A stretch of DNA of 41,154 bases, taken from assembly GCF_008326305.1 (NCBI RefSeq), contig NZ_BIXY01000064.1, forward strand, positions 1-41,154, written 5' to 3'. The translations under genes were made by a program, and so were the position numbers. Positions 1 to 8,240 of this stretch are shown here, piece by piece (within the stretch, counting starts at the first letter, position 1; the number at the start of each line of letters is the position of its first letter). The DNA is from Dictyobacter arantiisoli. GTDB taxonomy: Bacteria; Chloroflexota; Ktedonobacteria; Ktedonobacterales; Ktedonobacteraceae. Below the pieces are notes generated by a model. The model was not told the DNA's origin, ran no database searches, and was given only the letters and a program-made list of their open reading frames with translations.

Positions 1-2
1 GC

Positions 3-113
3 AGTCGTCGCAAGCAGCGAGAGCATCAAGAGAGTGCTATTCGCCGTATGCTCTGCCGCCAGTTTGGTTTGGATGAGTCTCTTCTTTTCAATTGTTCAGG
101 TACGGTAAGTTAA
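3..113 (+). other. Possible C-terminal remnant of an unidentified protein
   Basis: An open frame runs from the window edge to a TAA at 111-113. Its translation is basic and ends in ...FGLDESLLFNCSGTVS. I do not recognise it. It is in the same frame as the truncated protease that follows, and its stop is what cuts that protease off from any upstream start. It may be the tail of a neighbouring gene or a mobile element that replaced the 5' end of the protease gene. Confidence 0.2.
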
Positions 114-134
114 CGCGTATGGGCACATGCCCTG

Positions 135-1049
135 GTGGCGCGTGCGCGTGGTCTACATGTTAACAGTATTACGCTGTTTCTCTTTGGCGGGGTCTCTAAT
201 ATTGAACAGGAGCCTTCGGCACCAGATATTGAGTTTCAGATGGCAATGGTGGGACCCCTGATAAGTCTGGCCCTGGGCGGACTGTCCTGGCTGCTACTAT
301 TGATCATGGGAGACAAAGCATCTCCTCTGAGCGCTATCCTTGGTTATCTAGCTCTGGCCAATGTTTTCCTGGGGGTCTTTAACCTTATTCCAGGCTTTCC
401 ATTGGATGGAGGTCGGGTATTGCACTCAATCATCTGGAAGTTGAGTGGAAGTGTACGCGCCGCTACGCGGATTGCTACTCAGGTAGGACAATTGATTGCA
501 TACTTTTTTATATTTATTGGCCTGCTAGCCTTCTTTCGTGGCAATTTTCTGGATGGCTTATGGATAGGTTTTATTGGTTGGTTTTTACTGAGTGGAGCGG
601 CCACGGCCAACACACAGAGTATGTTAGAGACGATGTTCAAAGGAGTGCTTGTAGGTGATGTCATGAATCATAGTCCTGCCATGGCACCTGCCAATATCTC
701 CGTACAAAAATTAGTGGATGAATTTTTGCTGCCCCATGGTTGGCGCAGCGTTTTTATTATGCAGCAGGATCATCTAGCTGGTTTGATCGCACTCAGTGAT
801 ATCCGCCATGTCCCCCGTGAACAATGGAACCAGACGCCAGTAGGCATGGTGATGGTGCCAATGGAGCGTTTGCATGCCGTTACTGCAGAACAAAGCCTCA
901 ATGATGTTTTACCTCTGATGGTTCGCCAGGATCTTAATCAGTTACCAGTGGTGCAGGAGGGTCGGTTGGTAGGATCGATCAGCCGTGAGAATATTATGAG
1001 CTTCGTTGAGATTAAGCGCGGCCTGGGTCTGGATCAAGGGAATGCATAG
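135..1049 (+). pseudogene. Site-2 protease (M50 type) with paired CBS domains, 5'-truncated
   Basis: Intact relatives are intramembrane zinc metalloproteases of about 370 residues, with HExxH in the first membrane helix, a second metal ligand in an LDG motif, and a C-terminal CBS pair that probably senses adenine nucleotides. Here the GTG start gives 304 residues beginning just after the expected HExxH position. Residues upstream in frame read WAHALV, like the tail of an ELGHALVAR motif, but an in-frame TAA lies at 111-113. The second metal motif is kept (PGFPLDGGR, Asp91). Membrane segments fall around residues 37-60, 65-85 and 117-155. CBS repeats cover about 172-228 and 236-292. Without HExxH it cannot be a normal protease. 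It is either a pseudogene or a membrane CBS protein without protease activity. Confidence 0.75.
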
Positions 1050-1152
1050 CCGTGTTTATTGCATGATGCCTTTCTCCTTCTACGGAGCATGTATGCTAAG
1101 AATGTGTCGGACTCCCAGTACCATCGGGATCTTACTGTTTGACCTGCTGGCA

Positions 1153-1178
1153 GGCGCATGCGCACCTGCGCCCTTTTT
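1153..1178 (+). terminator. Rho-independent terminator candidate after the M50 gene
   Basis: A GC stem, ggcgca (1153-1158) paired with tgcgcc (1167-1172), is followed by CTTTTT. It lies about 100 bases after the protease stop codon, on the same strand. The stem is only 6 bp. Confidence 0.45.
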
Positions 1179-1185
1179 AGTGTGT

Positions 1186-1318
1186 AGTGTCGGAAAACTG
1201 AACCGATAGCCGACAATCATCCGACTGTAATCATCTTCGATAGCCGTGAGGTAGGGCTTGTTCGGCTTGCCTGCTTCATCAAGCAGAAGAATGGGAAACT
1301 TGCAATGATCCGCTCACG
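1186..1318 (-). pseudogene. Fragment of a DDE transposase (rve integrase core)
   Basis: Reading the minus strand from about 1312 to 1186 gives ADHCKFPILLLDEAGKP, then PYLTAIEDDYSRMIVGYRFSF. This is the core of the rve/DDE integrase fold, with the first catalytic Asp in ADH and the second in EDDYSR. Full transposases of this type exceed 350 residues; here only about 40 are readable. A TGA lies just upstream in frame, and downstream homology stops near 1186. It is a dead insertion-sequence fragment, with no terminal repeats that I could pair. Confidence 0.6.
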
Positions 1319-1344
1319 AAATTCCAAAATTTACACCTCAGTGA

Positions 1345-1474
1345 CTCAAATTCTCTATTTGAGCCCCTCCAAAATCGGGTCAATTCCAAGTTTTAATCGA
1401 CACCGATGGTACTGTTAAATTGACTTTCATCATGTCTTGCGGACTCCTTTTTAAGAAAGAGCCTGCAAGACATG
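1345..1474. repeat. Two inverted repeats in the 1050-1515 gap
   Basis: The first is ctcaaat/atttgag at 1345-1351 and 1357-1363 with a 5-base loop. The second is catgtcttgc (1431-1440) paired with gcaagacatg (1465-1474). Its inner bases also pair with two mismatches, giving a stem near 16 bp around a 12-base loop. The second lies 42-85 bases beyond the GH5 stop codon on the minus strand and could end that transcript, but no T-run follows. Apart from these, the terminator and the transposase fragment, I see nothing coding in the gap. Confidence 0.5.
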
Positions 1475-1515
1475 ACCCAACATTTCACTACCACCTATCC
1501 TTAGAGCGCTCTTTT

Positions 1516-2952
1516 TTAAATCACACTACAAGGCTGTCCATTAAGCGTAAACGCAGTGGGATTGGTGTTGGTCCCGTTCCAGGATGCATTATAGCCTGGA
1601 CTGACAGAAGCTCCAGGAGCAATGGATGCATTATAGGAGACATTGACAATCGTAACAGAACTGCCTAATTGGGAGAAGGTCCCATTCCAACCTTGCGTAA
1701 TCGTCTGCCCGTTGGCGAACGAGAATTGCAAACTCCAACCATTAATAGCCGTGCTTCCCGTGTTTGTGATGGTCAGGGTACCACCAAATCCCCCAGGCCA
1801 CTGGCTAGTTACCGCGTAATGCACAGAACACTTCGCACCAGAAACCGGTGTTGGTGTTGGCGTCACCGTCGGTGTTGGCGTTGGCGTTGGCGTTGATGTT
1901 ACGCCACCCCAGCCGTACTGGAGCCGATCGAGACCGGACTGGTTGGTGATGCTCAGTGAGAGATTGGTACCACTGCCATTGAGTGACGTGATCGCACACG
2001 ATGCGTTCTCACAAGGGCCAGGGCCACTCGTTTGTGTAGCTTGCTTGACGCCAGTCCACAGGATCGAACCCATGCCCAGGCTGCGTACGGTATCAGTGAT
2101 CCCATACAGGTACGACAGATCGTTGTTCCCATCCCTGGGACCATCGTAGTTAACGCCAGTATTCATCGGGACACCGAACTCAGTCAGCACTGCGCGGCTG
2201 GCGTAACCACAGAGTGCGTTCTGGAAGTCGGTGACCCAACCTGCCTCGGTGGTGTGCGAGTCACCAAACATACCATAGATATGGATCGATAACAGGGTCC
2301 CGCTCAGGCGCGAGTCAGCACCCACCGCGCACAGGTTGGTGTCAGAGTACAGACCTGGAACGATTACCCGACCACGAGGCAAGCCAGGATAGCGTGCCAG
2401 CCAGGCGGCCTCGAAGTTGGTCAGATTTGTGGCACTATAGGCATAAGGCTCGTTCATGATATCGAAGTAGAAGTTGCTGTTCCCGCTGTACTTGTTGATC
2501 ACGGTGTCCCACATAGTGTAGAACGATGTGGTATCGCTGACGGTGCCGCCCTGTAGCCACGGCGCGACGACGACATTCATGCCCAGCGCCGAGGCGGCAT
2601 CCCACGCTGCCGTGTAGCTGCCCCACCAGGATCCTGACGTGGTTGCCGCGTTGAACGGCAACCGCACCGTGTTGGCCCCCAGACTCTGGAATCCCTTCAG
2701 GATCGCGGTCGCCTTCGTGTATGTGGTCGCGTAACTATCTGATGCTGACAGACCCACCGGGACGAGGTTGCCAGTGATAAAGTTGTCATTCGGGTTTGCC
2801 CAGTTCACTCCGTGGAACTGATTGGTGTTACTCGCTGCCTGAGCAGCAGGCATATTTCCTGCCTGCGTCGTTCCAAGTAGCGCGACAATCGCAGCTACCA
2901 TAAGTAACGCACTAAATATACAACTCAGTCGCATCGTGCGTGAATTAAACAT
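1516..2952 (-). CDS. Secreted GH5-type endo-beta-glycanase with C-terminal CBM2
   Basis: This is a predicted secreted hydrolase of beta-1,4-glucan or mannan. The order is signal peptide (about 1-40, hydrophobic, ending AQAAS), a GH5-like (clan GH-A) barrel at about 45-345, a Thr-Pro linker (about 352-370), then CBM2 (375-477). The barrel shows the acid/base Glu168 in FDIMNEP and the nucleophile Glu258 in LTEFG. The CBM2 begins at CSVHYAV and ends in PCSVI, so it has the usual pair of end cysteines, and it keeps tryptophans expected for crystalline polysaccharide binding. The chosen ATG has the Shine-Dalgarno AAGGAGGA 8 bases upstream (2961-2968). The gene is separated from the next hydrolase by about 150 bases, so it is probably transcribed alone. 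Whether the substrate is cellulose or mannan cannot be told from the motifs. Confidence 0.88.
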   Translation of the reverse strand: MFNSRTMRLSCIFSALLMVAAIVALLGTTQAGNMPAAQAASNTNQFHGVNWANPNDNFITGNLVPVGLSASDSYATTYTKATAILKGFQSLGANTVRLPFNAATTSGSWWGSYTAAWDAASALGMNVVVAPWLQGGTVSDTTSFYTMWDTVINKYSGNSNFYFDIMNEPYAYSATNLTNFEAAWLARYPGLPRGRVIVPGLYSDTNLCAVGADSRLSGTLLSIHIYGMFGDSHTTEAGWVTDFQNALCGYASRAVLTEFGVPMNTGVNYDGPRDGNNDLSYLYGITDTVRSLGMGSILWTGVKQATQTSGPGPCENASCAITSLNGSGTNLSLSITNQSGLDRLQYGWGGVTSTPTPTPTPTVTPTPTPVSGAKCSVHYAVTSQWPGGFGGTLTITNTGSTAINGWSLQFSFANGQTITQGWNGTFSQLGSSVTIVNVSYNASIAPGASVSPGYNASWNGTNTNPTAFTLNGQPCSVI

Positions 2953-3002
2953 GCCATTGCTCCTCCTTGTTAATCAGGCATCATCTATGTGCCTTTGAGT
3001 AT

Positions 3003-3098
3003 GAAGAGCGTGCTCTTCTTCTCTGTTAGAGATAATTCTTTTTCTGGGGAATAGGACGCTGTGGCGCTGTTGTTGATATCAACCTCGCTTCAGCGTCC
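3003..3098. repeat. Inverted repeats between the GH5 and GH27 genes
   Basis: Three dyads fall in this short gap. They are gaagagc/gctcttc at 3003-3018 (2-base loop), a perfect palindrome gttgatatcaac at 3072-3083, and ggacgctg (3054-3061) with cagcgtcc (3091-3098). The last lies just after the GH27 stop and could help end that transcript. The others lie in the 5' region of the GH5 gene and could bind a regulator. Confidence 0.4.
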
Positions 3099-3105
3099 GG
3101 CTTGC

Positions 3106-4872
3106 TTACACCGTTGTACACGTCTTCCCGTTGAGAGCAAAAGATGTGGGTACCGCGTTGCTGCCATTCCAGGCACCATTAAAGCCAAAGTTAGTATTGC
3201 TTCCAGGAGAGATCGTGGCATTGTAGGAAACATTGGTCACCGAGACCGATGCCCCGGACTGGGTAGGAGTGCCATTCCAAAGTTGGGTGATCGTTTGCCC
3301 ATTGGCAAAGGTCCAGGTCAGGGTCCATCCATTGATCGTGGTGGTTCCTGTATTGTTGATCGTCACGCTGGTCCCAAAGCCGCCAGCCCACTGATTGGTG
3401 ATCGCGTAGTTTACTGAGCAAGCTTGTCCTCCTGTCACTGGCGTTGTCGTAGGTGTCACGGTTGGTGTTGTCGTAGGCATGACAGTTGGCGTTGGTGTTG
3501 GCGTCACAGCCGAACCGGGCGTGACTTTCAGCAATCGGGAGGCATGCGCATTGAGCGTCGCACTGAAACTGTTCGTTATTGTGCCCAGATTCGTATGGCT
3601 CCAGAGATCGCGCACGCTGGCCGGTCCACTGAAACCAAGGCTACTCCAATTGACGCTCACCGTCGCCGTTGAACCGCCCAGATTGAACAGTCCTACTGTA
3701 TAGGAACCATCGCCATTATCGGCAAACCAGACCTGCTGCGAACTCGCTTGAGAGATCGGATGCGCCTGGTGACCTGCCTGATCAACTGCGATGACCTCAG
3801 TATTGGTAAGCAACGAAAGACCATAGCTGTCCAATGAGGTGAGATTATCTCCAATCGAGAGAGGCGCAGACTCGATAGACCAGAGGGTCATATATGTCTG
3901 GCGCTCGTCGTTGCTCAGACCATCCCGTGAGCCATTGCCCACATCCAACGAATCAAGGTCATTCCATCCCCCAGGCTTCCCATCTCCCACCCATCGCGGT
4001 GCGTCATTAAAGCGGGACAAAACACTATTCCAGGTTACGAGCGTGGAACAATAGCACTCGACATCCCCATCAATGCGCCAGCCGTTGGTATTCTGTTGCC
4101 AGATGCTCACGTTATTGACATCCAGGTTATTCGAGAGGCTGAAGTAAATATTGCGTCCTGACTGTTTCAAGGCGGTTGACCACGCCTGGATATCAGAAAT
4201 GTCCGCGTCACCCACTCCATCTATCTTGAGAAAATCAACCCCCCAGGATGCTAACTCGTTGGCCCATGAGTTAATAAATGCCTGTGCTCCTGGTTTGCTG
4301 TAATTAATGTAGTACATCGCGCTGTTGCCATAATTGTAATTGACCTCGTGCCTGCTTGTATCAGCAATATCAGCCGCGTGATAGCTGGTTCCCTGGATCG
4401 GCGTATTCTGATTGACAGCAGCGACTGGAATGCCTGGAGTCAGGTAGATACCAAATTTCAGGCCTAGATTATGCATATAGCTGGCTGTGGCTGCAATGCC
4501 ATCGGGAAAGCGGCTCGTGTCCGTGGCCCAGCGACCATATTGATCCACGGTTGTGGTGGGATTGAGGTACCAGAAATCGTCCAGGTTGATATAGGTATAC
4601 CCATACGACTTGAGTGTGCTCGCCATCGCCTGGGCCTGGGTCTTGATCGCCGCTTCGGATGGGTTATTGCGAATGCTACTCCAACTGCTCCAGCCCATCA
4701 AGGGTGTTTGAGCCAGGCCATTGTTCTCCAGAGGGCGCACCACGCTGGCATGTACGCTGTTTGCATTGGCAAACATCAGCACTGACGAAAAAATGAAGAT
4801 GAGCAAGATAGGGAGAGCACAGTAATATCGGATACGATGGATAAAAACGCCTTGGTCTGATTTTTTTTGCAT
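3106..4872 (-). CDS. Secreted GH27 alpha-galactosidase type enzyme with CBM2
   Basis: GH27 enzymes release terminal alpha-linked galactose (some release beta-L-arabinopyranose) with retention. The N-terminus has a basic start and a hydrophobic signal segment (about 15-42). The catalytic barrel opens with NGLAQTPLMGWSSW, the GH27 hallmark. The nucleophile is Asp218 in DFLKIDG, and the acid/base is Asp268 or Asp270 in WRIDGDVE. A beta-sandwich follows at about 375-455, then a Thr-Pro linker (about 457-480) and CBM2 to the end. The CBM2 DNA is nearly identical to that of the next gene (3120-3420 against 5040-5345). GGAGA lies 6-7 bases before the ATG. Debranching of galactomannan or arabinogalactan would fit the neighbouring hydrolases. 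Confidence 0.88.
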   Translation of the reverse strand: MQKKSDQGVFIHRIRYYCALPILLIFIFSSVLMFANANSVHASVVRPLENNGLAQTPLMGWSSWSSIRNNPSEAAIKTQAQAMASTLKSYGYTYINLDDFWYLNPTTTVDQYGRWATDTSRFPDGIAATASYMHNLGLKFGIYLTPGIPVAAVNQNTPIQGTSYHAADIADTSRHEVNYNYGNSAMYYINYSKPGAQAFINSWANELASWGVDFLKIDGVGDADISDIQAWSTALKQSGRNIYFSLSNNLDVNNVSIWQQNTNGWRIDGDVECYCSTLVTWNSVLSRFNDAPRWVGDGKPGGWNDLDSLDVGNGSRDGLSNDERQTYMTLWSIESAPLSIGDNLTSLDSYGLSLLTNTEVIAVDQAGHQAHPISQASSQQVWFADNGDGSYTVGLFNLGGSTATVSVNWSSLGFSGPASVRDLWSHTNLGTITNSFSATLNAHASRLLKVTPGSAVTPTPTPTVMPTTTPTVTPTTTPVTGGQACSVNYAITNQWAGGFGTSVTINNTGTTTINGWTLTWTFANGQTITQLWNGTPTQSGASVSVTNVSYNATISPGSNTNFGFNGAWNGSNAVPTSFALNGKTCTTV

Positions 4873-4959
4873 AAAAAGTCTCCATCTCGTTCATACCAGG
4901 GTCACATACAGGCCCTGCTTTGCATGACTTTTATCAAAAATCGTACAACGGTTAATAAC

Positions 4960-5018
4960 CTTCAGGTGCCCATGCCCACGTAAGACGGTGCGAACCATCT
5001 TACGTGGGGTACTTGAAG
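4960..5018 (-). terminator. Long hairpin after the GH95-like gene
   Basis: cccacgtaaga (4975-4985) pairs perfectly with tcttacgtggg (4998-5008). Outer arms (4960-4971 and 5007-5018) extend the stem with two mismatches. It lies just after the stop of the GH95-like gene. It lacks a clear T-run, so it could be a terminator or an mRNA-stabilising hairpin. Confidence 0.5.
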
Positions 5019-5029
5019 AGGATTGAGCA

Positions 5030-7945
5030 TTAGGAGATGCTACAAGGTACACCATTCAGTGTGAACAAGGTGGGATTCGTATTACTCCCGCTCCAGGCAC
5101 CATTAAAGCCAAAGTTAGCATTGCTTCCAGATGAGATCGTGGCATTGTAGGAAACATCGGTCACCGAGACCGATGCCCCGGACTGGGTAGGAGTGCCATT
5201 CCAAATTTGGGTGATCGTTTGCCCATTGGCAAAGGTCCAGGTCAGGGTCCATCCATTGATCGTGGTGGTTCCTGTATTGTTGATCGTCACGCTGGCCCCA
5301 AAGCCGCCAGCCCACTGGCTCGTGATCGCGTAGTGCACTGAGCAGGCTTGCCCAGTGATCACACTCGTGGGCGTTGGCGTCGGCGTCGTACCTACTGTGG
5401 GCGTTGGCGTTGGCGTCGTACCTACTGTGGGAGTCGGCGTCGGCGTCGTACCTACTGTGGGCGTTGGCGTTGGTGTCGGTACCACTCCTGAGCCGGGTAG
5501 ACCGATTGTCGCCGAACCGAGTGCTTTATATGATGTGGCCGCCTGACCAGAGACCGACGCAAACGGTAAAGATGAGTTCAACGTATTCGTCTGCTCGACC
5601 AGGTACGAGTGATTGGCTTGCAGTGGGATAGTAAACGTGCCAGCCGTTGTTGGCGCAACCACCACATTCCCACTTGTATTGTCCATAACTTCCACACTCT
5701 GGCCAGACCAGGGATTGCGGATCGACTGATTTGTAGTTGAGCCTGCCTGAATGCCTACCGTAATCAATGATCCATGATGATATTGCACCGAGACCTTGCT
5801 ATTGCCATGGATATAGACCACTCCATCGGCATCCCATGTCGATGGCCACGCTGGGGTGATACGCAGGAGATCATCGTAGTCCTGCACCAGCGCTTCTTGC
5901 AACGTTGCCGCAAGAACCCCTCCCTGTTCTACATAAGGCTCCTGCGTATTGCTTGTCGACCAGAGAGCCAGACCTGATGGGAGCACTTGATATGTTTTGA
6001 CAAGGGTGGCTAGCGTCGAGGCAACTTCGCTGGATAAGCCCAGGCGTGCGGCCTGTAACGGGTCCAAACTCCAATCCGGTGAGGTCCTGGTACTGCGACT
6101 GTTGTAGGATCTGACCGCCAGACTGGTTAAGGAGCTATTGTCACCAATCAACCCATACGGCCAGACAGGCTCTAAGCCCAGATTCTCAACATTATGCCGA
6201 GATGCTGCTGGTTGATAGGACGGCGCAATCATATCATTGCCTGCTGCATCAGCACTGGGTGAGAGCAATTGTTGTTGCGTTGCGGTGTCTGTTCGAGGAT
6301 AAGAGAGAATGTGGGGAAGCGCCGCCTGCAACTGGGAAACGAGAGATGAATCACGATTGAGGATCGTCGCTGCCTTGACAACAGCAGGGAAAAGCGCCTG
6401 CATCGCCGCGATATCTGTCGTCGGATCATTAACATCCCATTGCGTCTCATGTGCATTCGAGGGCTTGGTGTGCAGATAACCATCCGATCCCATCGAAGCA
6501 TACGAGAGAAGAAACTGTGCAGCGGCTGACATGACCGGATAGTTGGTGCTCAGGAACGTCAGATCTCCGGTGTAGAGATATTGTTGCCAGATCCACAACG
6601 CGACCTCAGAACCCGATGTTAAGGTGCGTGCATTGAACGAAGGACTGATAGTCGAATCGCACGAGGCATTGGAGGCTCCATACCCTGTCCCAACACCGTA
6701 ATAGCCATTCCCATTGAAGCGCATCGTTTCGGGAATACAGGCTCCGGCGTGTCCTCCCATGTGCTGGTTGGTCCAGGTTTCGATATTCGAGAGATTCTGG
6801 CTGTACAGTTGGAAGTAAGGAGTATTGAGCGCGAAAGCTCCAGCCCCCATGTTTGCATCCACCTGCATGCGCAGATTCCATTCCCAGTAATCAGATGGCA
6901 CCCACTGATGCGAATCTTGCGAGTACGAAAACAGGTCACCAACGCCAGCTTGCGAACCGGGGAACTGCCCACGACTCTCTGCTGCGGCTGTGTAGAGATT
7001 GACCATCCGAACGTTTTCAAAGTATTGGGCCGCGTTGTCTGGAGAGGAAAGTTTCATCAGGCCAACCTGGCTCCAATAATTGTGCCACCAGCTCAAATGA
7101 GCACTTTGTAACGAGGAGGAACTCTGTTGTGCATCGTTGCTTAAAAAGCTTTGTGCTGTTGACATGGCATTACCACCGGTCCAGGCTGGTGCGCCAGCAA
7201 TCACGCGAAATGTGCCATCAGCATTCGGCTTGAAGGTGACTTGTACGGTCTCCGAATTGACCACGCTGGCCTGCACATTCTGACCGTTCGCGGTTAAGGC
7301 AGCCAGGGTTCCAAAGGTGCGACCGGATGACCCGGGGCCACCGTTATCGACCCATGTCTCAGCCAATGTGGCTAGCGAGCCACTTGCGGCAGTGCTCGGG
7401 CTACGTCCTGACCAGAGATGGACCTGGACGGTCTGCGTCTGCGTCGGATTTGCGCCCGTGACATCGACGACAAGTTCATCTTTATCTGCGCGAACATAGC
7501 TACGTGCAGTGATACCGTTGCCATGTTCAACAAACATACCATCGTACAAGTTGACCATACCTACATAGTTGCTGGCCCCGCTCATGTTTGTTAAGCTAGA
7601 AAGGACGACCTGACCAACTGCCTTCCGGTCGGGGAAGGTGTCTGTGCGATTCAACTGGACGGTCAACCCATTGGCGCTCCATGCGGCTGCGCCCAACACC
7701 CCATTGCCAAGAGGCATAGACTGATCTGGCTGGAGGTTGGGCGCTTGCAAAATAACGTTTGAGCGCTGCACGATGCCTGGAGTATCCATAGCAAGCTGTC
7801 CGTTCTGCCACGCAGTTGTATCTGTGGAAGCTTGCGCAATACTAGTCCATATTGGGAGAGATACGACCAGCACGGCTATTATGATTATGGGAATCGTGCT
7901 TTTGATACCCAAAAGGTGTAGCCACGATGAAGGGTGTTTCTTCAT
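5030..7945 (-). CDS. Secreted GH95-like glycoside hydrolase with CBM2
   Basis: The protein looks like the GH95 group (alpha-L-fucosidase/alpha-L-galactosidase, (alpha/alpha)6 barrel). An N-terminal beta domain carries MPLGNGVLGAAAW, followed by QLNRTDTFPDRK. The helical barrel covers about residues 290-740. After it come a C-terminal beta domain, a linker of four TPTPTPTVGT-type repeats, and CBM2. I could not place all the catalytic Asn/Asp/Glu residues of GH95, so activity is less certain than family. I place the start at the ATG at 7945 (MKKHPSSWLHLLGIK), because AAAGGAG (7956-7962) lies 10 bases upstream. An open frame continues to 8011 only because of a 59-bp tandem duplication of the start region. 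A hydrophobic signal segment follows 17-40 residues after this start. Confidence 0.72.
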   Translation of the reverse strand: MKKHPSSWLHLLGIKSTIPIIIIAVLVVSLPIWTSIAQASTDTTAWQNGQLAMDTPGIVQRSNVILQAPNLQPDQSMPLGNGVLGAAAWSANGLTVQLNRTDTFPDRKAVGQVVLSSLTNMSGASNYVGMVNLYDGMFVEHGNGITARSYVRADKDELVVDVTGANPTQTQTVQVHLWSGRSPSTAASGSLATLAETWVDNGGPGSSGRTFGTLAALTANGQNVQASVVNSETVQVTFKPNADGTFRVIAGAPAWTGGNAMSTAQSFLSNDAQQSSSSLQSAHLSWWHNYWSQVGLMKLSSPDNAAQYFENVRMVNLYTAAAESRGQFPGSQAGVGDLFSYSQDSHQWVPSDYWEWNLRMQVDANMGAGAFALNTPYFQLYSQNLSNIETWTNQHMGGHAGACIPETMRFNGNGYYGVGTGYGASNASCDSTISPSFNARTLTSGSEVALWIWQQYLYTGDLTFLSTNYPVMSAAAQFLLSYASMGSDGYLHTKPSNAHETQWDVNDPTTDIAAMQALFPAVVKAATILNRDSSLVSQLQAALPHILSYPRTDTATQQQLLSPSADAAGNDMIAPSYQPAASRHNVENLGLEPVWPYGLIGDNSSLTSLAVRSYNSRSTRTSPDWSLDPLQAARLGLSSEVASTLATLVKTYQVLPSGLALWSTSNTQEPYVEQGGVLAATLQEALVQDYDDLLRITPAWPSTWDADGVVYIHGNSKVSVQYHHGSLITVGIQAGSTTNQSIRNPWSGQSVEVMDNTSGNVVVAPTTAGTFTIPLQANHSYLVEQTNTLNSSLPFASVSGQAATSYKALGSATIGLPGSGVVPTPTPTPTVGTTPTPTPTVGTTPTPTPTVGTTPTPTPTSVITGQACSVHYAITSQWAGGFGASVTINNTGTTTINGWTLTWTFANGQTITQIWNGTPTQSGASVSVTDVSYNATISSGSNANFGFNGAWSGSNTNPTLFTLNGVPCSIS
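5369..5480. repeat. Tandem 30-bp repeats coding the Thr-Pro linker
   Basis: About four copies of a 30-bp unit made of gttggcgt-type steps and cgtacctactgtggg spell the TPTPTPTVGT linker on the minus strand. The units differ by a few bases. Such repeats are prone to slippage and let linker length vary. The antisense frames, rich in Val-Gly, are artefacts. Confidence 0.75.
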
Positions 7946-8013
7946 GAAACAATAGCTCCTTTGATACCCAAAAGGTGTAGCCACGATAAAGGGTGTTTCT
8001 TCATGAAACAATA
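7901..8013. repeat. 59-bp tandem duplication spanning a start codon
   Basis: A 54-base block at 7901-7954 recurs at 7960-8013 (period 59) with one difference (7929 G against 7988 A). Each copy carries, on the minus strand, an ATG and the first codons of the GH95-like gene. The upstream copy would give a peptide, MKKHPLSWLHLLGIKGAIVS, that stops at the downstream start. The near identity points to a recent event. Confidence 0.9.
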
Positions 8014-8110
8014 CCTTTTTTTGAAATTATTTAACTAGTGGTAAAAAGCAACCAGATCGCTAGATTGCTTTCGGATGGATAAGAGAACGCTGCCCAATTT
8101 CCTTCTCCAT

Positions 8111-8152
8111 GATTTGTGTATAAGAGTCAAGGATTTGTGTATAAGAGTCAAG
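8111..8152. repeat. Tandem copies of an IS50-like terminal inverted repeat
   Basis: Two exact 21-base units lie side by side at 8111-8131 and 8132-8152. On the minus strand each holds TGACTCTTATACACAA, 16 bases identical to the outside end of IS50/Tn5 (CTGACTCTTATACACAAGT). The outer tip of each copy points right, so the interior of any element would lie to the left, where no transposase is present. It is probably a leftover of an IS4/IS50-group element, or it could be a regulatory repeat that resembles one. Confidence 0.5.
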
Positions 8153-8193
8153 CCTCAACGTTGGGTCTGCAATTCTGGACGCCTTTGAAAAGC

Positions 8194-8226
8194 CATCGCG
8201 TGCTCTCCCTCCCTGAGCACGCGATG
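8194..8226 (-). terminator. Rho-independent terminator of the GH30 gene
   Basis: A perfect 12-bp stem, catcgcgtgctc (8194-8205) with gagcacgcgatg (8215-8226), has a 9-base loop. On the minus strand it is followed by GGCTTTTC. It lies 15 bases past the GH30 stop codon. The same stem sequence recurs after the GH141-like gene. Confidence 0.75.
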
Positions 8227-8240
8227 ACCGAGAAAAACGA

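Noticed and set aside
5369-5480. Regular repeats that might be a CRISPR array
   Set aside because: Units are directly adjacent, have no unique spacers, and encode a linker in frame.
5355-5631. Plus-strand ORFs rich in Val-Gly and Ala-Ser repeats
   Set aside because: They are antisense readings of the Thr-Pro linker repeats in the minus-strand GH95-like gene.
7946-8011. Extra 22 residues at the N-terminus of the GH95-like protein
   Set aside because: They arise from the out-of-frame copy of the 59-bp duplication. The ATG at 7945 has a clear ribosome site and signal-peptide start.
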